Assembly (NCBI GenBank): GCA_964483105.1
Contig: CAYZZU010000045.1
Location: 1 to 17,586, forward strand
Reading direction: 5' to 3'
Origin: CAYZZU01 sp964483105
Lineage (GTDB): Bacteria > CG2-30-53-67
Length of the DNA stretch: 17,586 bases
Shown here one piece after another: positions 6,798-13,837 of the stretch (position 1 is its first letter; the number at the start of each line of letters is the position of its first letter). The position numbers and the translations under genes are program-made. The notes under the pieces are model-generated. The model ran no database searches. It was not told the DNA's origin and saw only the letters and a program-made list of their open reading frames with translations.

Positions 6798-7067
6798 ATG
6801 TCGAAATTAAGCGTACGCAAGGAAATACGGCTCACTGCAGAACAGGTGGAGTTTTTGAGGAATGCGGCTTTTCTCTTCAGTAAGAAGCAGGGGAGACGTA
6901 TAACGGAGGCGGACATTATCCGTGAGGCCCTGGATGCCTATCGCCATGCCGTTGAGGGGACATCGGAGACCGACTGGATCATGGGGTATCCCGAGTTTGC
7001 AAAAAAGATTGAAGAACTCATGAAAAAACCGGGGAAGCTGTCGTCCTATGATGAGGTCTTCAAGTGA
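6798..7067 (+). CDS. Ribbon-helix-helix-type antitoxin
   Basis: An 89-residue protein. Residues ~5-12 (SVRKEIRL) look like the DNA-contacting strand of a ribbon-helix-helix fold. They are followed by two helices, TAEQVEFLRNAAFLFSKK and ITEADIIREALDAYRH. This is the MetJ/Arc/CopG layout, in which dimers bind operator DNA and the C-terminal tail neutralises the toxin. The tail, from about residue 56, is rich in charged residues and would wrap the partner. The ATG is preceded by GGAGGA. Its last codons overlap the toxin start by 4 nt (GTGA), the typical arrangement that keeps antitoxin and toxin translation coupled. It could instead be a stand-alone CopG regulator, but the overlapping toxin-like gene argues for a type II toxin-antitoxin module. 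Confidence 0.75.
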   Translation: MSKLSVRKEIRLTAEQVEFLRNAAFLFSKKQGRRITEADIIREALDAYRHAVEGTSETDWIMGYPEFAKKIEELMKKPGKLSSYDEVFK

Positions 7068-7372
7068 CGGAGAACTATGAAGGGTTCTTTACCGACGATT
7101 TCATCGATGGGCTCAGACATTTCAGAAGTCTCAATAAACAGATCCGCAAAAAAGTTGACGCAATCCTCCTGGATCCCTATTACAATTCAGAGCCTCTTGG
7201 CAGAGGCCGTTGGGCCGACCTGCGGGGGCTCCGAAGCAAAAGGGTGAACCGGAACATCCGGATCATCTTTTTGATCTGCGAAGAGACTCCCCACCCGGAT
7301 TGTGCAGATCACAAGAATAGGATCCTTTTTCTGATCGTCGGGCCGCACGATAAGGCCTATCAAAAGCCGTAG
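7064..7372 (+). CDS. RelE/ParE-superfamily toxin-like protein
   Basis: A 102-residue basic protein starting with GTG, overlapping the antitoxin stop. It has the short alpha-helix pair then beta-sheet layout of the RelE/ParE superfamily. An N-terminal helix (FTDDFIDGLRHF) is followed by LNKQIRKKVDAILLDPYY, a G-x-WADLRGLRSKRVNRNIRIIFLI strand region, and a final ILFLIVGPHDKAY strand that is highly typical of RelE/YoeB/HigB-like toxins. RelE-type members cut mRNA in the ribosome and ParE-type members poison gyrase; the sequence alone does not tell me which applies. A small insertion with two Cys and one His (CEETPHPDC) sits between the two core strands. The module lies directly downstream of the helicase-protease gene and is separated from it by about 100 bp with its own apparent promoter. 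Confidence 0.75.
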   Translation: MTENYEGFFTDDFIDGLRHFRSLNKQIRKKVDAILLDPYYNSEPLGRGRWADLRGLRSKRVNRNIRIIFLICEETPHPDCADHKNRILFLIVGPHDKAYQKP

Positions 7373-7719
7373 GGGATTTCGGGGACGTTGTTACCGAACG
7401 TGCACGACTGGCTTGGGAGAGTTGAAGGTCTGGGGAAGTCAATCGAAATTTTTAGGATTCGAAGAGAAAAGGGGACGGTTCTATTAAATTAAAATGAGAT
7501 GCTGGAAAGGTTGGTCCCCGTGTCAACAACGGCAGGCAGGAATATGGCAGTACCACTGTTTATGTTCCCCGGGGGGGACAGGTCTTTAATTTTGGCATCG
7601 GACATGCGCAATGTGACCTCCCCTGGGGATGAACAACAGAGGAACCGTTTGACCGCCGGGAATAAATGGTGGTAAAGAATTAGGTGCTCACTGATTCCTT
7701 ATTTTAGGGAGAGGCTGCT
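7373..7719. repeat. Gene-free stretch with GGGGAC-headed repeat relics
   Basis: No credible gene is visible. Several motifs share a GGGGAC head followed by A/T-rich sequence: 7381-7395 (GGGGACGTTGTTACC), 7471-7487 (GGGGACGGTTCTATTAA), 7574-7591 (GGGGACAGGTCTTTAATT), and one on the minus strand ending at the GTCCCC at 7514-7519. The 7471 and 7519 copies face each other as a GGGGAC...GTCCCC inverted pair, and TGTTCCCC faces GGGGGACA around 7564-7580. Such motifs often mark the ends of RAYT/REP-type elements in this bacterial group; this is inference from pattern memory. A promoter for the next gene must lie near the right end, but I cannot assign boxes. Confidence 0.4.
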
Positions 7720-8316
7720 TTGAATATTGTATTTGATCTTGGCGGGGTGGTTTTCGCCTGGGAGCCGGAGAAGGTCATTGCGAGAGTATCAACGGATCCT
7801 CAGGTGCGGTTGTCGATCCGCAGGGAGATTTTCGAACACGGGGATTGGCTCGAACTCGACCGGGGGACGCTGGAGCGCGAAGAGGCTCTCCGACGCGCGG
7901 CGGTCCGTACGGGGTTGCCGGAGAAGCGGGTCGCGGAAATTCTGGATCGGGTTCCGGAGTCGCTGGTCGCGATCCCGGAAACCGTGGATCTGCTTCATCG
8001 GCTCAAGGCACGGGGAAACCCCTTGTTCTGTCTGTCGAACATGCATGTGGCGTCCATCCGGCATCTTGAAGAGAAGTACTCTTTCTGGCACCTATTTGAG
8101 GGGAGGGTGATCTCCAGTCGTATTCACCTGATTAAGCCGGAACCCGAAATTTACCGGTATCTCCTGGATGAGTTCGCCTTGATTGCGGATGAAACGGTTT
8201 TCATCGATGACACGTCCGTGAATCTGGAAGCGGCGGAACGGTTCGGCCTGCACACGATTCGGTTCGAAGGTCCGGAGTCATGTGAACGCCGACTGACGGC
8301 CATGGGTTGTCTCTGA
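7720..8316 (+). CDS. HAD-superfamily phosphatase (subfamily IA, YihX-like)
   Basis: A 198-residue protein with all four haloacid-dehalogenase motifs. Nucleophile D6 lies in FDLGGVVFAW, motif II is S106 in CLSNMH, motif III is K139 in IKPEPEIY, and motif IV is D163-D164 in FIDDTSVNLEAAERFG. The position two after the nucleophile is Gly (DLG) rather than the usual Asp, as in the YihX/epoxide-hydrolase-N-like group. Members of that group dephosphorylate sugar phosphates such as glucose-1-phosphate. The cap is the small helical type, between residues ~18 and 85. The start is a TTG with GGGAGAGG a few bases upstream; no in-frame ATG lies near the expected N-terminus. The substrate is not predictable from sequence. 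It stands alone, flanked by repeat relics and rnpB. Confidence 0.85.
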   Translation: MNIVFDLGGVVFAWEPEKVIARVSTDPQVRLSIRREIFEHGDWLELDRGTLEREEALRRAAVRTGLPEKRVAEILDRVPESLVAIPETVDLLHRLKARGNPLFCLSNMHVASIRHLEEKYSFWHLFEGRVISSRIHLIKPEPEIYRYLLDEFALIADETVFIDDTSVNLEAAERFGLHTIRFEGPESCERRLTAMGCL

Positions 8317-8452
8317 CCGGCCGCGGAGTGATGTACGGAGAGGATCTTCCTGAACACCATCTGTCAAAAAGGTTTGGTTATGGAGATCGTATCACCCTTC
8401 CCGGTTTTTGGTTTCACCTTACATGTGAGTCGTATACCCACCATAAACCGTT

Positions 8453-8470
8453 AAACCAAGAGGGTTTTTT
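8453..8470 (+). terminator. Weak intrinsic terminator after the HAD gene
   Basis: AAACC (8453-8457) can pair with GGTTT (8463-8467) around a 5-nt loop, followed by a T run continuing into ATTTT. The stem is short, but position and U tract fit termination before rnpB. The rest of 8317-8516 holds no gene I can support. Confidence 0.35.
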
Positions 8471-8516
8471 ATTTTGGATGAAACTCCTATCGCTAATTTA
8501 GGGGGATCCTATTCTC

Positions 8517-8545
8517 TTTACGAAACATTCATTCCGCGTTACAAT
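8517..8545 (+). promoter_or_regulatory. rnpB promoter
   Basis: TTTACG (8517-8522, four of six matches to TTGACA) and TACAAT (8540-8545, five of six matches to TATAAT) are separated by 17 bp. The predicted start about seven bases downstream, near 8552, coincides with the 5' strand of the RNase P P1 helix at 8554. This independent agreement supports the assignment. Confidence 0.75.
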
Positions 8546-8552
8546 AAGACCG

Positions 8553-8917
8553 TCCCAAGCAGATCGGGTAATCGCCCCGGTTCTACCGGGGAGGAAAGTC
8601 CGGGCTCCGCAGGGCAGGATGCTTCCTAACGGGAAGTCCCGGTGACGGGCAGGAAAGTGCCACAGAAAAGACACAGCCCCGGATTTTCATCCGGGGTAAC
8701 GGTGAAATGGCGGGGTAAGAGCCCACCGGTGTCCGGGTGATCGGACAGCCAGGCAAACCCCATCCGGAGCAAGACCAAATAGGGGGGCGTTTGAGAGCGG
8801 CCCGTTCGAAGTCCCCGGGTATGGTCGCTTGACCCTGGTGGTGACATCAGGGGTAGATGAATGATTACCGTCCCGTTCCCACGGGATACAGAACCCGGCT
8901 TACAGGTCTGCTTGGGA
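8553..8917 (+). ncRNA. rnpB: RNase P RNA, bacterial type A
   Basis: This is the catalytic RNA of ribonuclease P, which matures tRNA 5' ends. The ends are fixed by the P1 helix: CCCAAGCAGA (8554-8563) pairs perfectly with TCTGCTTGGG (8907-8916). Conserved core elements appear in order: GAGGAAAGTCCGGGCTCC (8591-8608), ACAGAAA (8662-8668), GGGTAAGAGCCCACC (8713-8727), GAGCAAGACCAAATAGG (near 8768-8783) and AGATGAATGATTACC (8855-8869), with ACAGAACCCGGCTTA near the 3' end. The length of about 365 nt is normal. Any open frame starting inside it (for example at 8861) is a shadow. Confidence 0.95.
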
Positions 8918-8920
8918 CTT

Positions 8921-8941
8921 TTCTTTTCCCTGGGAAAAGAA
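8921..8941 (+). terminator. Hairpin at the rnpB 3' end
   Basis: TTCTTTTCC (8921-8929) pairs perfectly with GGAAAAGAA (8933-8941) around a 3-nt loop. A pyrimidine-rich run ACTTTTCTTTTCC directly follows P1, but no U tract follows the hairpin. It may help end rnpB or define its 3' processing, and it covers the region just upstream of the next start codon. Function inferred. Confidence 0.4.
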
Positions 8942-8944
8942 GAA

Positions 8945-10510
8945 ATGAATCAATCCGCTGTTTTGCAGGCCATGCGTGATCCCGGCTTCTACCCCGAAGC
9001 CCCTCGAAAGATCGAGGTACGGGAAACCCATATCTCCACCCTCTTCCTGACGGATGACCGGGTGTACAAGGTTAAAAAACCGGTCAACTTCGGCTTCCTG
9101 GATTTCACGGCTCTCTCCGCCCGAAAATTTTTCTGTGAACAGGAACTCCTGTTAAACCGCAGACTGGCCCCGGATGTCTACCTAACTGTCCTTCCGATCT
9201 ATCGGTCGGGAGATCGGATCTCCTTCCGGAAGGGTGGGAGCATCGTGGAATACGCCCTCCAGATGCGCCGCCTCCCGCGTGAGAGAATGATGGAAGCGCT
9301 TCTGACCGAGGGAAAGATCGATCAGGAGACCATCCGTAAGATCGCCTTTCATCTGATCGGGTTCCACAGTCGGGCGCGAACCGGCGCGGAAATCTCGATC
9401 TACGGAACGGCGGAGCGGATCCTGAAAAATTGCGGTGAAAACTTCCTTCAGACAGCCCCTTTCATCGGGAAAACCGTAACGCAGGATCAGTACAACCGGA
9501 TCCGGAACTATACCGAGACGTTCTTCGAGCAGCACCGGTCACTCTTTGAAAAACGGATGGAGGATCATCGGATCCGGGACTGTCACGGTGACATCCGGAT
9601 CGAGCATATCTGCATTGAGGATCGAATTTCCATCTTCGACTGTGTGGAATTCAACCGGAGGTTCCGGTATTCCGATGTCGCGTCGGATATCGCCTTTCTG
9701 GCCATGGACCTTGATTTTCATGAGGTTCCCGTTTTCTCACGTTGCCTGGTCTCGACCTATGTCGACTACACCCGGGACATCGACCTTTTGAAATTGATCC
9801 GTTTTTATAAATGTTATCGTGCCTATGTGCGGGGGAAGGTCGAAAGCTTTCAGGGAATGGACGCAAACCGGACCCGTACCGCTTCCGCCCCGGCTCTCTC
9901 CCGCGCGCGGAAATATTTCTCCCTTGCCGCGGAGTACGCCGAAGACCGGCCCTACCTCGTCATTACCACTGGTCTGACCGGAACCGGGAAAAGCGTCCTG
10001 GCCCGGGCCCTGGCCCGTGATCTGAGTGTGGCCTTGTTCCAGAGTGATGTCATCCGCAAGGAGATCAGCGGGGTACCGCTGGATGAACATCGGTTGGAGA
10101 GGTTCGGAGAGGGGATCTATTCCGAAGAGATCACGCGAAAAACCTATCAACGTCTTTTCGAGAAGGGAGAAGAGGAACTGGTCCGGGGGAGGCCCGTGTT
10201 CCTGGATGCCACCTTTTTGAAATCGGATGAACGGAAGATGGCCCGCAATCTCGCGGAAAAGAGCGGAGCGGCATTTTTCATACTGGAGGTTACAAGCCCG
10301 GAGATTGTTGTGACCAACCGGCTGAAGGAACGGATCCGCCGCGAAGGCGAGGTTTCGGACGGAAGGCCGGAGATTTACGCCCTCCAGAAAGAAATCTTCG
10401 AACCCGTTCGGGAGGTTTCACCCGGATGCCACCTGGTCGTGGATACCTCCCGGAAGGAAGATCCCCTTCCCCAAGTTGAAAAACAGATCCTGCTTGTCAT
10501 GGAGACCTGA
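8945..10510 (+). CDS. Fused aminoglycoside-phosphotransferase-like and P-loop kinase protein
   Basis: A 521-residue two-domain protein of the COG2187-COG0645 fusion type. Residues ~1-310 are an APH/choline-kinase-like fold. K42-K45 (VYKVKKP) is the likely ATP-binding Lys region, Brenner's motif is HGDIRIEH (214-221, catalytic D216), and the metal-binding Asp is D232 in FDCVEF. Residues ~336-520 are an AAA_33/zeta-toxin-like P-loop kinase: GLTGTGKS (343-350), FQSDVIRKE (365-373) and FLDATFLKSDERK (419-431). The substrates of these fused proteins are not established; annotation as an antibiotic kinase would be over-reading. An in-frame ATG at 8861 lies inside rnpB, so I use the ATG at 8945, where family similarity begins; its ribosome-binding site is weak (AAAGAAG). 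It ends 14 bp from the convergent hemH stop. Confidence 0.85.
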   Translation: MNQSAVLQAMRDPGFYPEAPRKIEVRETHISTLFLTDDRVYKVKKPVNFGFLDFTALSARKFFCEQELLLNRRLAPDVYLTVLPIYRSGDRISFRKGGSIVEYALQMRRLPRERMMEALLTEGKIDQETIRKIAFHLIGFHSRARTGAEISIYGTAERILKNCGENFLQTAPFIGKTVTQDQYNRIRNYTETFFEQHRSLFEKRMEDHRIRDCHGDIRIEHICIEDRISIFDCVEFNRRFRYSDVASDIAFLAMDLDFHEVPVFSRCLVSTYVDYTRDIDLLKLIRFYKCYRAYVRGKVESFQGMDANRTRTASAPALSRARKYFSLAAEYAEDRPYLVITTGLTGTGKSVLARALARDLSVALFQSDVIRKEISGVPLDEHRLERFGEGIYSEEITRKTYQRLFEKGEEELVRGRPVFLDATFLKSDERKMARNLAEKSGAAFFILEVTSPEIVVTNRLKERIRREGEVSDGRPEIYALQKEIFEPVREVSPGCHLVVDTSRKEDPLPQVEKQILLVMET

Positions 10511-10524
10511 CGTGCGGGTCCTTC

Positions 10525-11499
10525 CTATCGACGGGAGAACGTGGAGATACGCTGAACGGTAAGATCGGCAAGAGCGGAGATAAAACCCGGATCGGTGTTC
10601 AGGGATTCCGTGCGCCGGTACTCCACAATGCCCCGGGATAGGGCCTGCTCTTTATAAAGTTGATCGATTTCAAAGAGGGTTTCGATATGATCCGAGACAA
10701 AACTTACCGGAACCATCAGGAGGGCCTTTTTCCCCGCTTCGGCGAGCCGGGCGATCATCTCGCCGGTTCCGGGGCGCATCCACCGGACTGGCCCGCTTCG
10801 GCTCTGAAAGGCAAGGTGGTGGGGCACCGGACCGATCCTCTGGAGAACGCCCTGAACCGTCTTCCGGATCTCATTGAGGTAAGGGTCTCCCCGGTCGATC
10901 ATCCTCTGGGGCAGGGCGTGGGCCGAAAAGATAATTTCTACCTGATCACGAAGTTCGGATGAAAACGATTCCAATCCCCGGCGCACCTTCCCGGACAGGG
11001 CGTCCAGGTAACCCGGATGATCGCAAAAGCTTTGGATCGGAACCATCCGGAACTCCTCCTTCTGTTCCTTCAGGGTTCGCTCCAGGTCGCGCAGGCTTGA
11101 ACCGGTGGTCGCGGAGGAGTAATGCGGATAGAGCGGCAGGGCGAGAATGGAACGATTCCCCGTTTTGAGGACCTCCCGGACCGCATCCCTCGCGGTCGGA
11201 GCCATATACCGCATGGCCAGATGTACCGAAACGGGAGTTCCTCCGGATCGGAGCCGCTGCTCAAGGGCTTCCGCCTGCGCCCTGGAAATCTTCAACAGCG
11301 GCGATCCTCCTCCGATCCTTCTGTAGTTGTTGAGGACCTTGCGCAAACGAAAAAAGACGATCAGCCGTGCGAGAAGAGGCTGCAGCGGCAGGTGAATAAT
11401 CTCACGATCGGAGAAGAGACGGAGCAGAAAGGGGCGAACCTCTTCTATGCATGTGGGTCCCCCCAGGTTTAGGAGAACAACCGAGATCCCCGCATCCAT
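10525..11499 (-). CDS. hemH: Ferrochelatase
   Basis: Inserts ferrous iron into a porphyrin in the last steps of haem synthesis. The 324-residue length is typical. Family landmarks are visible: LLNLGGP (9-15), the substrate loop YPHYSSATTGS (124-134), catalytic H194 in FSAHALPQRMIDRGDPY, FQSRSGPVRWMRP (231-243, corresponding to the YQSR-GP-KWL motif) and VPVSFVSDHIETLFEID (263-279) with the conserved acidic E273. There is no C-terminal extension with iron-sulphur cysteines. The ATG is 5 bp after the hemE stop, so the two form a transcription unit. Because an AhbD-like radical SAM gene heads the same operon, this enzyme could act on protoporphyrin IX (classical route) or on coproporphyrin III; the sequence as read here does not decide. 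Confidence 0.93.
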   Translation of the reverse strand: MDAGISVVLLNLGGPTCIEEVRPFLLRLFSDREIIHLPLQPLLARLIVFFRLRKVLNNYRRIGGGSPLLKISRAQAEALEQRLRSGGTPVSVHLAMRYMAPTARDAVREVLKTGNRSILALPLYPHYSSATTGSSLRDLERTLKEQKEEFRMVPIQSFCDHPGYLDALSGKVRRGLESFSSELRDQVEIIFSAHALPQRMIDRGDPYLNEIRKTVQGVLQRIGPVPHHLAFQSRSGPVRWMRPGTGEMIARLAEAGKKALLMVPVSFVSDHIETLFEIDQLYKEQALSRGIVEYRRTESLNTDPGFISALADLTVQRISTFSRR

Positions 11500-11504
11500 G
11501 ACGC

Positions 11505-12533
11505 CTACTTCCGGCTGAAGGTGTGGACGGCATCGACAAAGGCCTTCGCGTTTTCTTCGGGAGTGGAAGGCAGGATCCCATGACCCAGATTGAAGATATG
11601 GCCCGGAGTTTCTCCGGCCTTCCGCAGGATCTCCCGAACCCTCCTTTCGATTTCGGGGATCGGCGCGAAGAGGACGGAGGGGTCGAGATTCCCCTGGATG
11701 CCGATCTCGGGACCGAGGATCCGCCTGGCTTCGTCCAGCCCGATCCGCCAGTCCACCCCCATGACGTCGGCGCCGGCCTTTTTCGAATAGGGAAGGAGCG
11801 TGGCCCCGGTTCCGACATAGTGGATCACGGGAACGGATGCGCGGTTCAACCCGTCCATGACCCGCCGCGTGTACGGAAGGTCATAGGTCTCATAATCTTC
11901 CGGGGTCAGGATTCCCCCCCAGGTATCAAAGATCTGAAGGGCCTGCGCACCGGCTGCAATCTGGGCGTTCAGATAGAGAATCACCGTGTCGGTGATCTTG
12001 TCCATGAGGAGGGTGAACAGATCCGGTTCCTGGTACATGAGGCTTTTGAAGGGGATATAGTTTTTGGATCCGCCCCCTTCCACCATGTAACTGGCCAGGG
12101 TGAAGGGCGCCCCGGAAAAACCGATCAGCGGGACCCGTTCCTGAAGTTCGCGCCGAAGAATCCTGACCGCCTCCATGACGAAGGGGACCTCAGCCTCCGG
12201 ATCGGGGACATGCAGCTTCTCAATCTGGGCCTTTGTTCGAACCGGTTCCGAGAAGACCGGCGCCGGGGTGAAGTTCAGTTCCATCCCCATCGCCTCCACC
12301 GGGATCAGGATGTCGGAAAAGAGAATGGCCGCGTCCACGTCCATCGCCTCAACGGGAAGGAGGGTAGCCCGCGCCGCCAGTTCCGGGGTTTTGCATAGGG
12401 TCAGGAAGTCCGCTTTTTCCCGGAGGTCCCGATAGGTCTTCAGAAATCTCCCCGCCTGACGCATCATCCAGACCGGTGTTCTCTCCACGGGTTCCCTTCG
12501 GCAGGCACGAAGGAACAGATCATTGTATGGCAT
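11505..12533 (-). CDS. hemE: Uroporphyrinogen III decarboxylase
   Basis: Decarboxylates the four acetate side chains of uroporphyrinogen III to give coproporphyrinogen III, in the cytoplasm. The 342-residue protein shows the family signatures in order: PVWMMRQAGR (substrate-binding Arg region near the N-terminus), AILFSDIL with the catalytic Asp, GFSGAPFTLASYMVEG, QIFDTWGG, VIHYVGTGA, GVDWRIGLDEA, IQGNLDP, and the C-terminal FNLGHGILPSTP with the conserved His. I place the start at the ATG at 12533. It has AAAGGAG five bases upstream, whereas the in-frame GTG six bases earlier would overlap that ribosome-binding site. It follows the radical SAM gene after about 95 bp and precedes hemH by 5 bp, forming a haem-synthesis operon. 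Confidence 0.95.
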   Translation of the reverse strand: MPYNDLFLRACRREPVERTPVWMMRQAGRFLKTYRDLREKADFLTLCKTPELAARATLLPVEAMDVDAAILFSDILIPVEAMGMELNFTPAPVFSEPVRTKAQIEKLHVPDPEAEVPFVMEAVRILRRELQERVPLIGFSGAPFTLASYMVEGGGSKNYIPFKSLMYQEPDLFTLLMDKITDTVILYLNAQIAAGAQALQIFDTWGGILTPEDYETYDLPYTRRVMDGLNRASVPVIHYVGTGATLLPYSKKAGADVMGVDWRIGLDEARRILGPEIGIQGNLDPSVLFAPIPEIERRVREILRKAGETPGHIFNLGHGILPSTPEENAKAFVDAVHTFSRK

Positions 12534-12628
12534 ACGCACTCCTTTTACTTCTCAAAACTCGGGTTAAACCGGGAATTCCGCTGCCTTACGCAACAGGATC
12601 CGGCGACAAGGTCTGCTTCCTGCAGGCA

Positions 12629-13699
12629 TCACTTTTTGTTTTGCATTCGAATCGGAATATAATTGCAGAAGGGTTCTTCCGCCAGATAGTCATCATAGAT
12701 CGCGTTGGCTCGGGCACGGCACCCGCCGCAGACATTGATATATTCGCAGGAACCGCATTTCCCCTTGTATTTCTTGAAATCCCGAAGATCCTGAAACAGT
12801 TGAGAGTTTTCCCAGATCTCCCGGAACTTCTGTTTTTTCACGTTACCGGCTGTTTTGGGAAAGTAGCTGCACGGTTTCACCTCTCCAAAACAGTCGATCA
12901 GACAGATGGATTGTGCCGCAATGCATCCCTTGCCTCCACCTGTGGAGAACTTCAGGGTACGACGCTCGAAATGGGAACCTTCGGCCTTGGCCAACTGGGG
13001 TACCAGACGGTAGTAATGCGGGGCGCAGGTGGGACGCATCAGGATCTTTTCTTCGTTTTTCTCCTGCTCATAATGCCACTTCAGGATTTCCTCATAGTCC
13101 TCCTTCGAGATCAGCTCCGACATAATCTTTTCTCCCCGGCCGGTCGGAACGATCATAAACATGTACCAGGCTGTCGCTCCGATCTCCCGGGCCAGCCGGA
13201 AGACATTCGGGATGTCGGCCTGATTTCTTTTGGTGAAGGAGGAATTGATGATAAACTCCACCCCGTGTTTCTTCAGGGTCCTGGCCCCCCGGAGGATTCC
13301 CTCGAAGGCGCCGGGGCAACTCCGGAAATTATCGTGAATCTCCGCGGTCGACCCGTCCAGGCTCAAAGAGACGATCCGGATTCCCGAAGCCTTGATTTTC
13401 TCACAGACCTCATCGTCCACCAGGGTTCCGTTGGTTGCCATGCACATTCTGAGACCGCGCTCCGTTCCGTACCGGGCGATCTCGAAGATATCCTTTCTCA
13501 GAAGCGGCTCCCCTCCGGAGAGCACCAGAACGGGGCTGCAGAATTCCACGATATCGTCGATCAACTGCTTGGCCTCCGCGGTGGTAAAATCCCCTTCCGA
13601 GGCCTCCATATCCGATGAACACCGGCAGTGAACGCATCGGAGATTACAACGCTGTGTCGTTTCCCAGGCGATCCACTTCGGCAGAAATTCTTTCGGCAT
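12629..13699 (-). CDS. Radical SAM/SPASM protein, AhbD/NirJ-like
   Basis: A 356-residue radical SAM enzyme. The [4Fe-4S]-binding CxxxCxxC is CNLRCVHC (C18, C22, C25), followed by the SAM-binding LSGGEPLL and later SLSLDG. The C-terminal third has the cysteine pattern of a SPASM/twitch auxiliary cluster domain: MRPTCAPHYYRL, GCIAAQSICLIDCFGEVKPCSYFP, and CGSCEYINVCGGCRARA ending in EEPFCNY. This arrangement is that of the haem-modifying enzymes AhbC, AhbD and NirJ. AhbD converts Fe-coproporphyrin III to haem b. Operon position ahead of hemE and hemH supports a tetrapyrrole role, but members of this family also modify peptides. I chose ATG 13699, with GGAG six bases upstream, over the GTG four codons earlier. 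It has its own promoter at 13751-13779. Confidence 0.85.
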   Translation of the reverse strand: MPKEFLPKWIAWETTQRCNLRCVHCRCSSDMEASEGDFTTAEAKQLIDDIVEFCSPVLVLSGGEPLLRKDIFEIARYGTERGLRMCMATNGTLVDDEVCEKIKASGIRIVSLSLDGSTAEIHDNFRSCPGAFEGILRGARTLKKHGVEFIINSSFTKRNQADIPNVFRLAREIGATAWYMFMIVPTGRGEKIMSELISKEDYEEILKWHYEQEKNEEKILMRPTCAPHYYRLVPQLAKAEGSHFERRTLKFSTGGGKGCIAAQSICLIDCFGEVKPCSYFPKTAGNVKKQKFREIWENSQLFQDLRDFKKYKGKCGSCEYINVCGGCRARANAIYDDYLAEEPFCNYIPIRMQNKK

Positions 13700-13750
13700 C
13701 TGTTTCTCCACTGACCGTTGAATACGGTTTGCTCATACCTGAATCATTAC

Positions 13751-13779
13751 AAAATATCACACAATTCCATACAGTTCAA
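13751..13779 (-). promoter_or_regulatory. Promoter of the radical SAM-hemE-hemH operon
   Basis: Read on the minus strand, TTGAAC (13779-13774) and TATTTT (13756-13751) are separated by exactly 17 bp and match the sigma70 boxes at five (TTGACA) and four (TATAAT) of six positions. The predicted transcription start is about 45 nt before the start codon at 13699. The promoter lies about 60 bp past the end of the upstream mlaD gene, so the haem operon can be expressed independently of the transporter operon. Confidence 0.6.
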
Positions 13780-13837
13780 CGGGAAAGCACGCAAGGGGCC
13801 TGTGATCGCCGGAGGGGGAGGGAACGGTCCGGTCGGG

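Noticed and set aside
8307..8501. 64-codon frame after the HAD phosphatase
   Set aside because: It overlaps the phosphatase end, has no recognisable motif, and runs through a terminator-like hairpin and T run.
8861..8944. Extended N-terminus for the kinase fusion beginning at 8861
   Set aside because: Those bases are the conserved 3' part of rnpB (AGATGAATGATTACC and the P1 strand), so the 28 extra codons are not coding.
11523..12398. A 291-codon plus-strand frame across hemE
   Set aside because: It is the shadow of hemE, whose conserved motifs are all on the minus strand.
12476..13618. A 380-codon plus-strand frame across the radical SAM gene
   Set aside because: It lies opposite a gene with clear CxxxCxxC and SPASM motifs and has no family features of its own.
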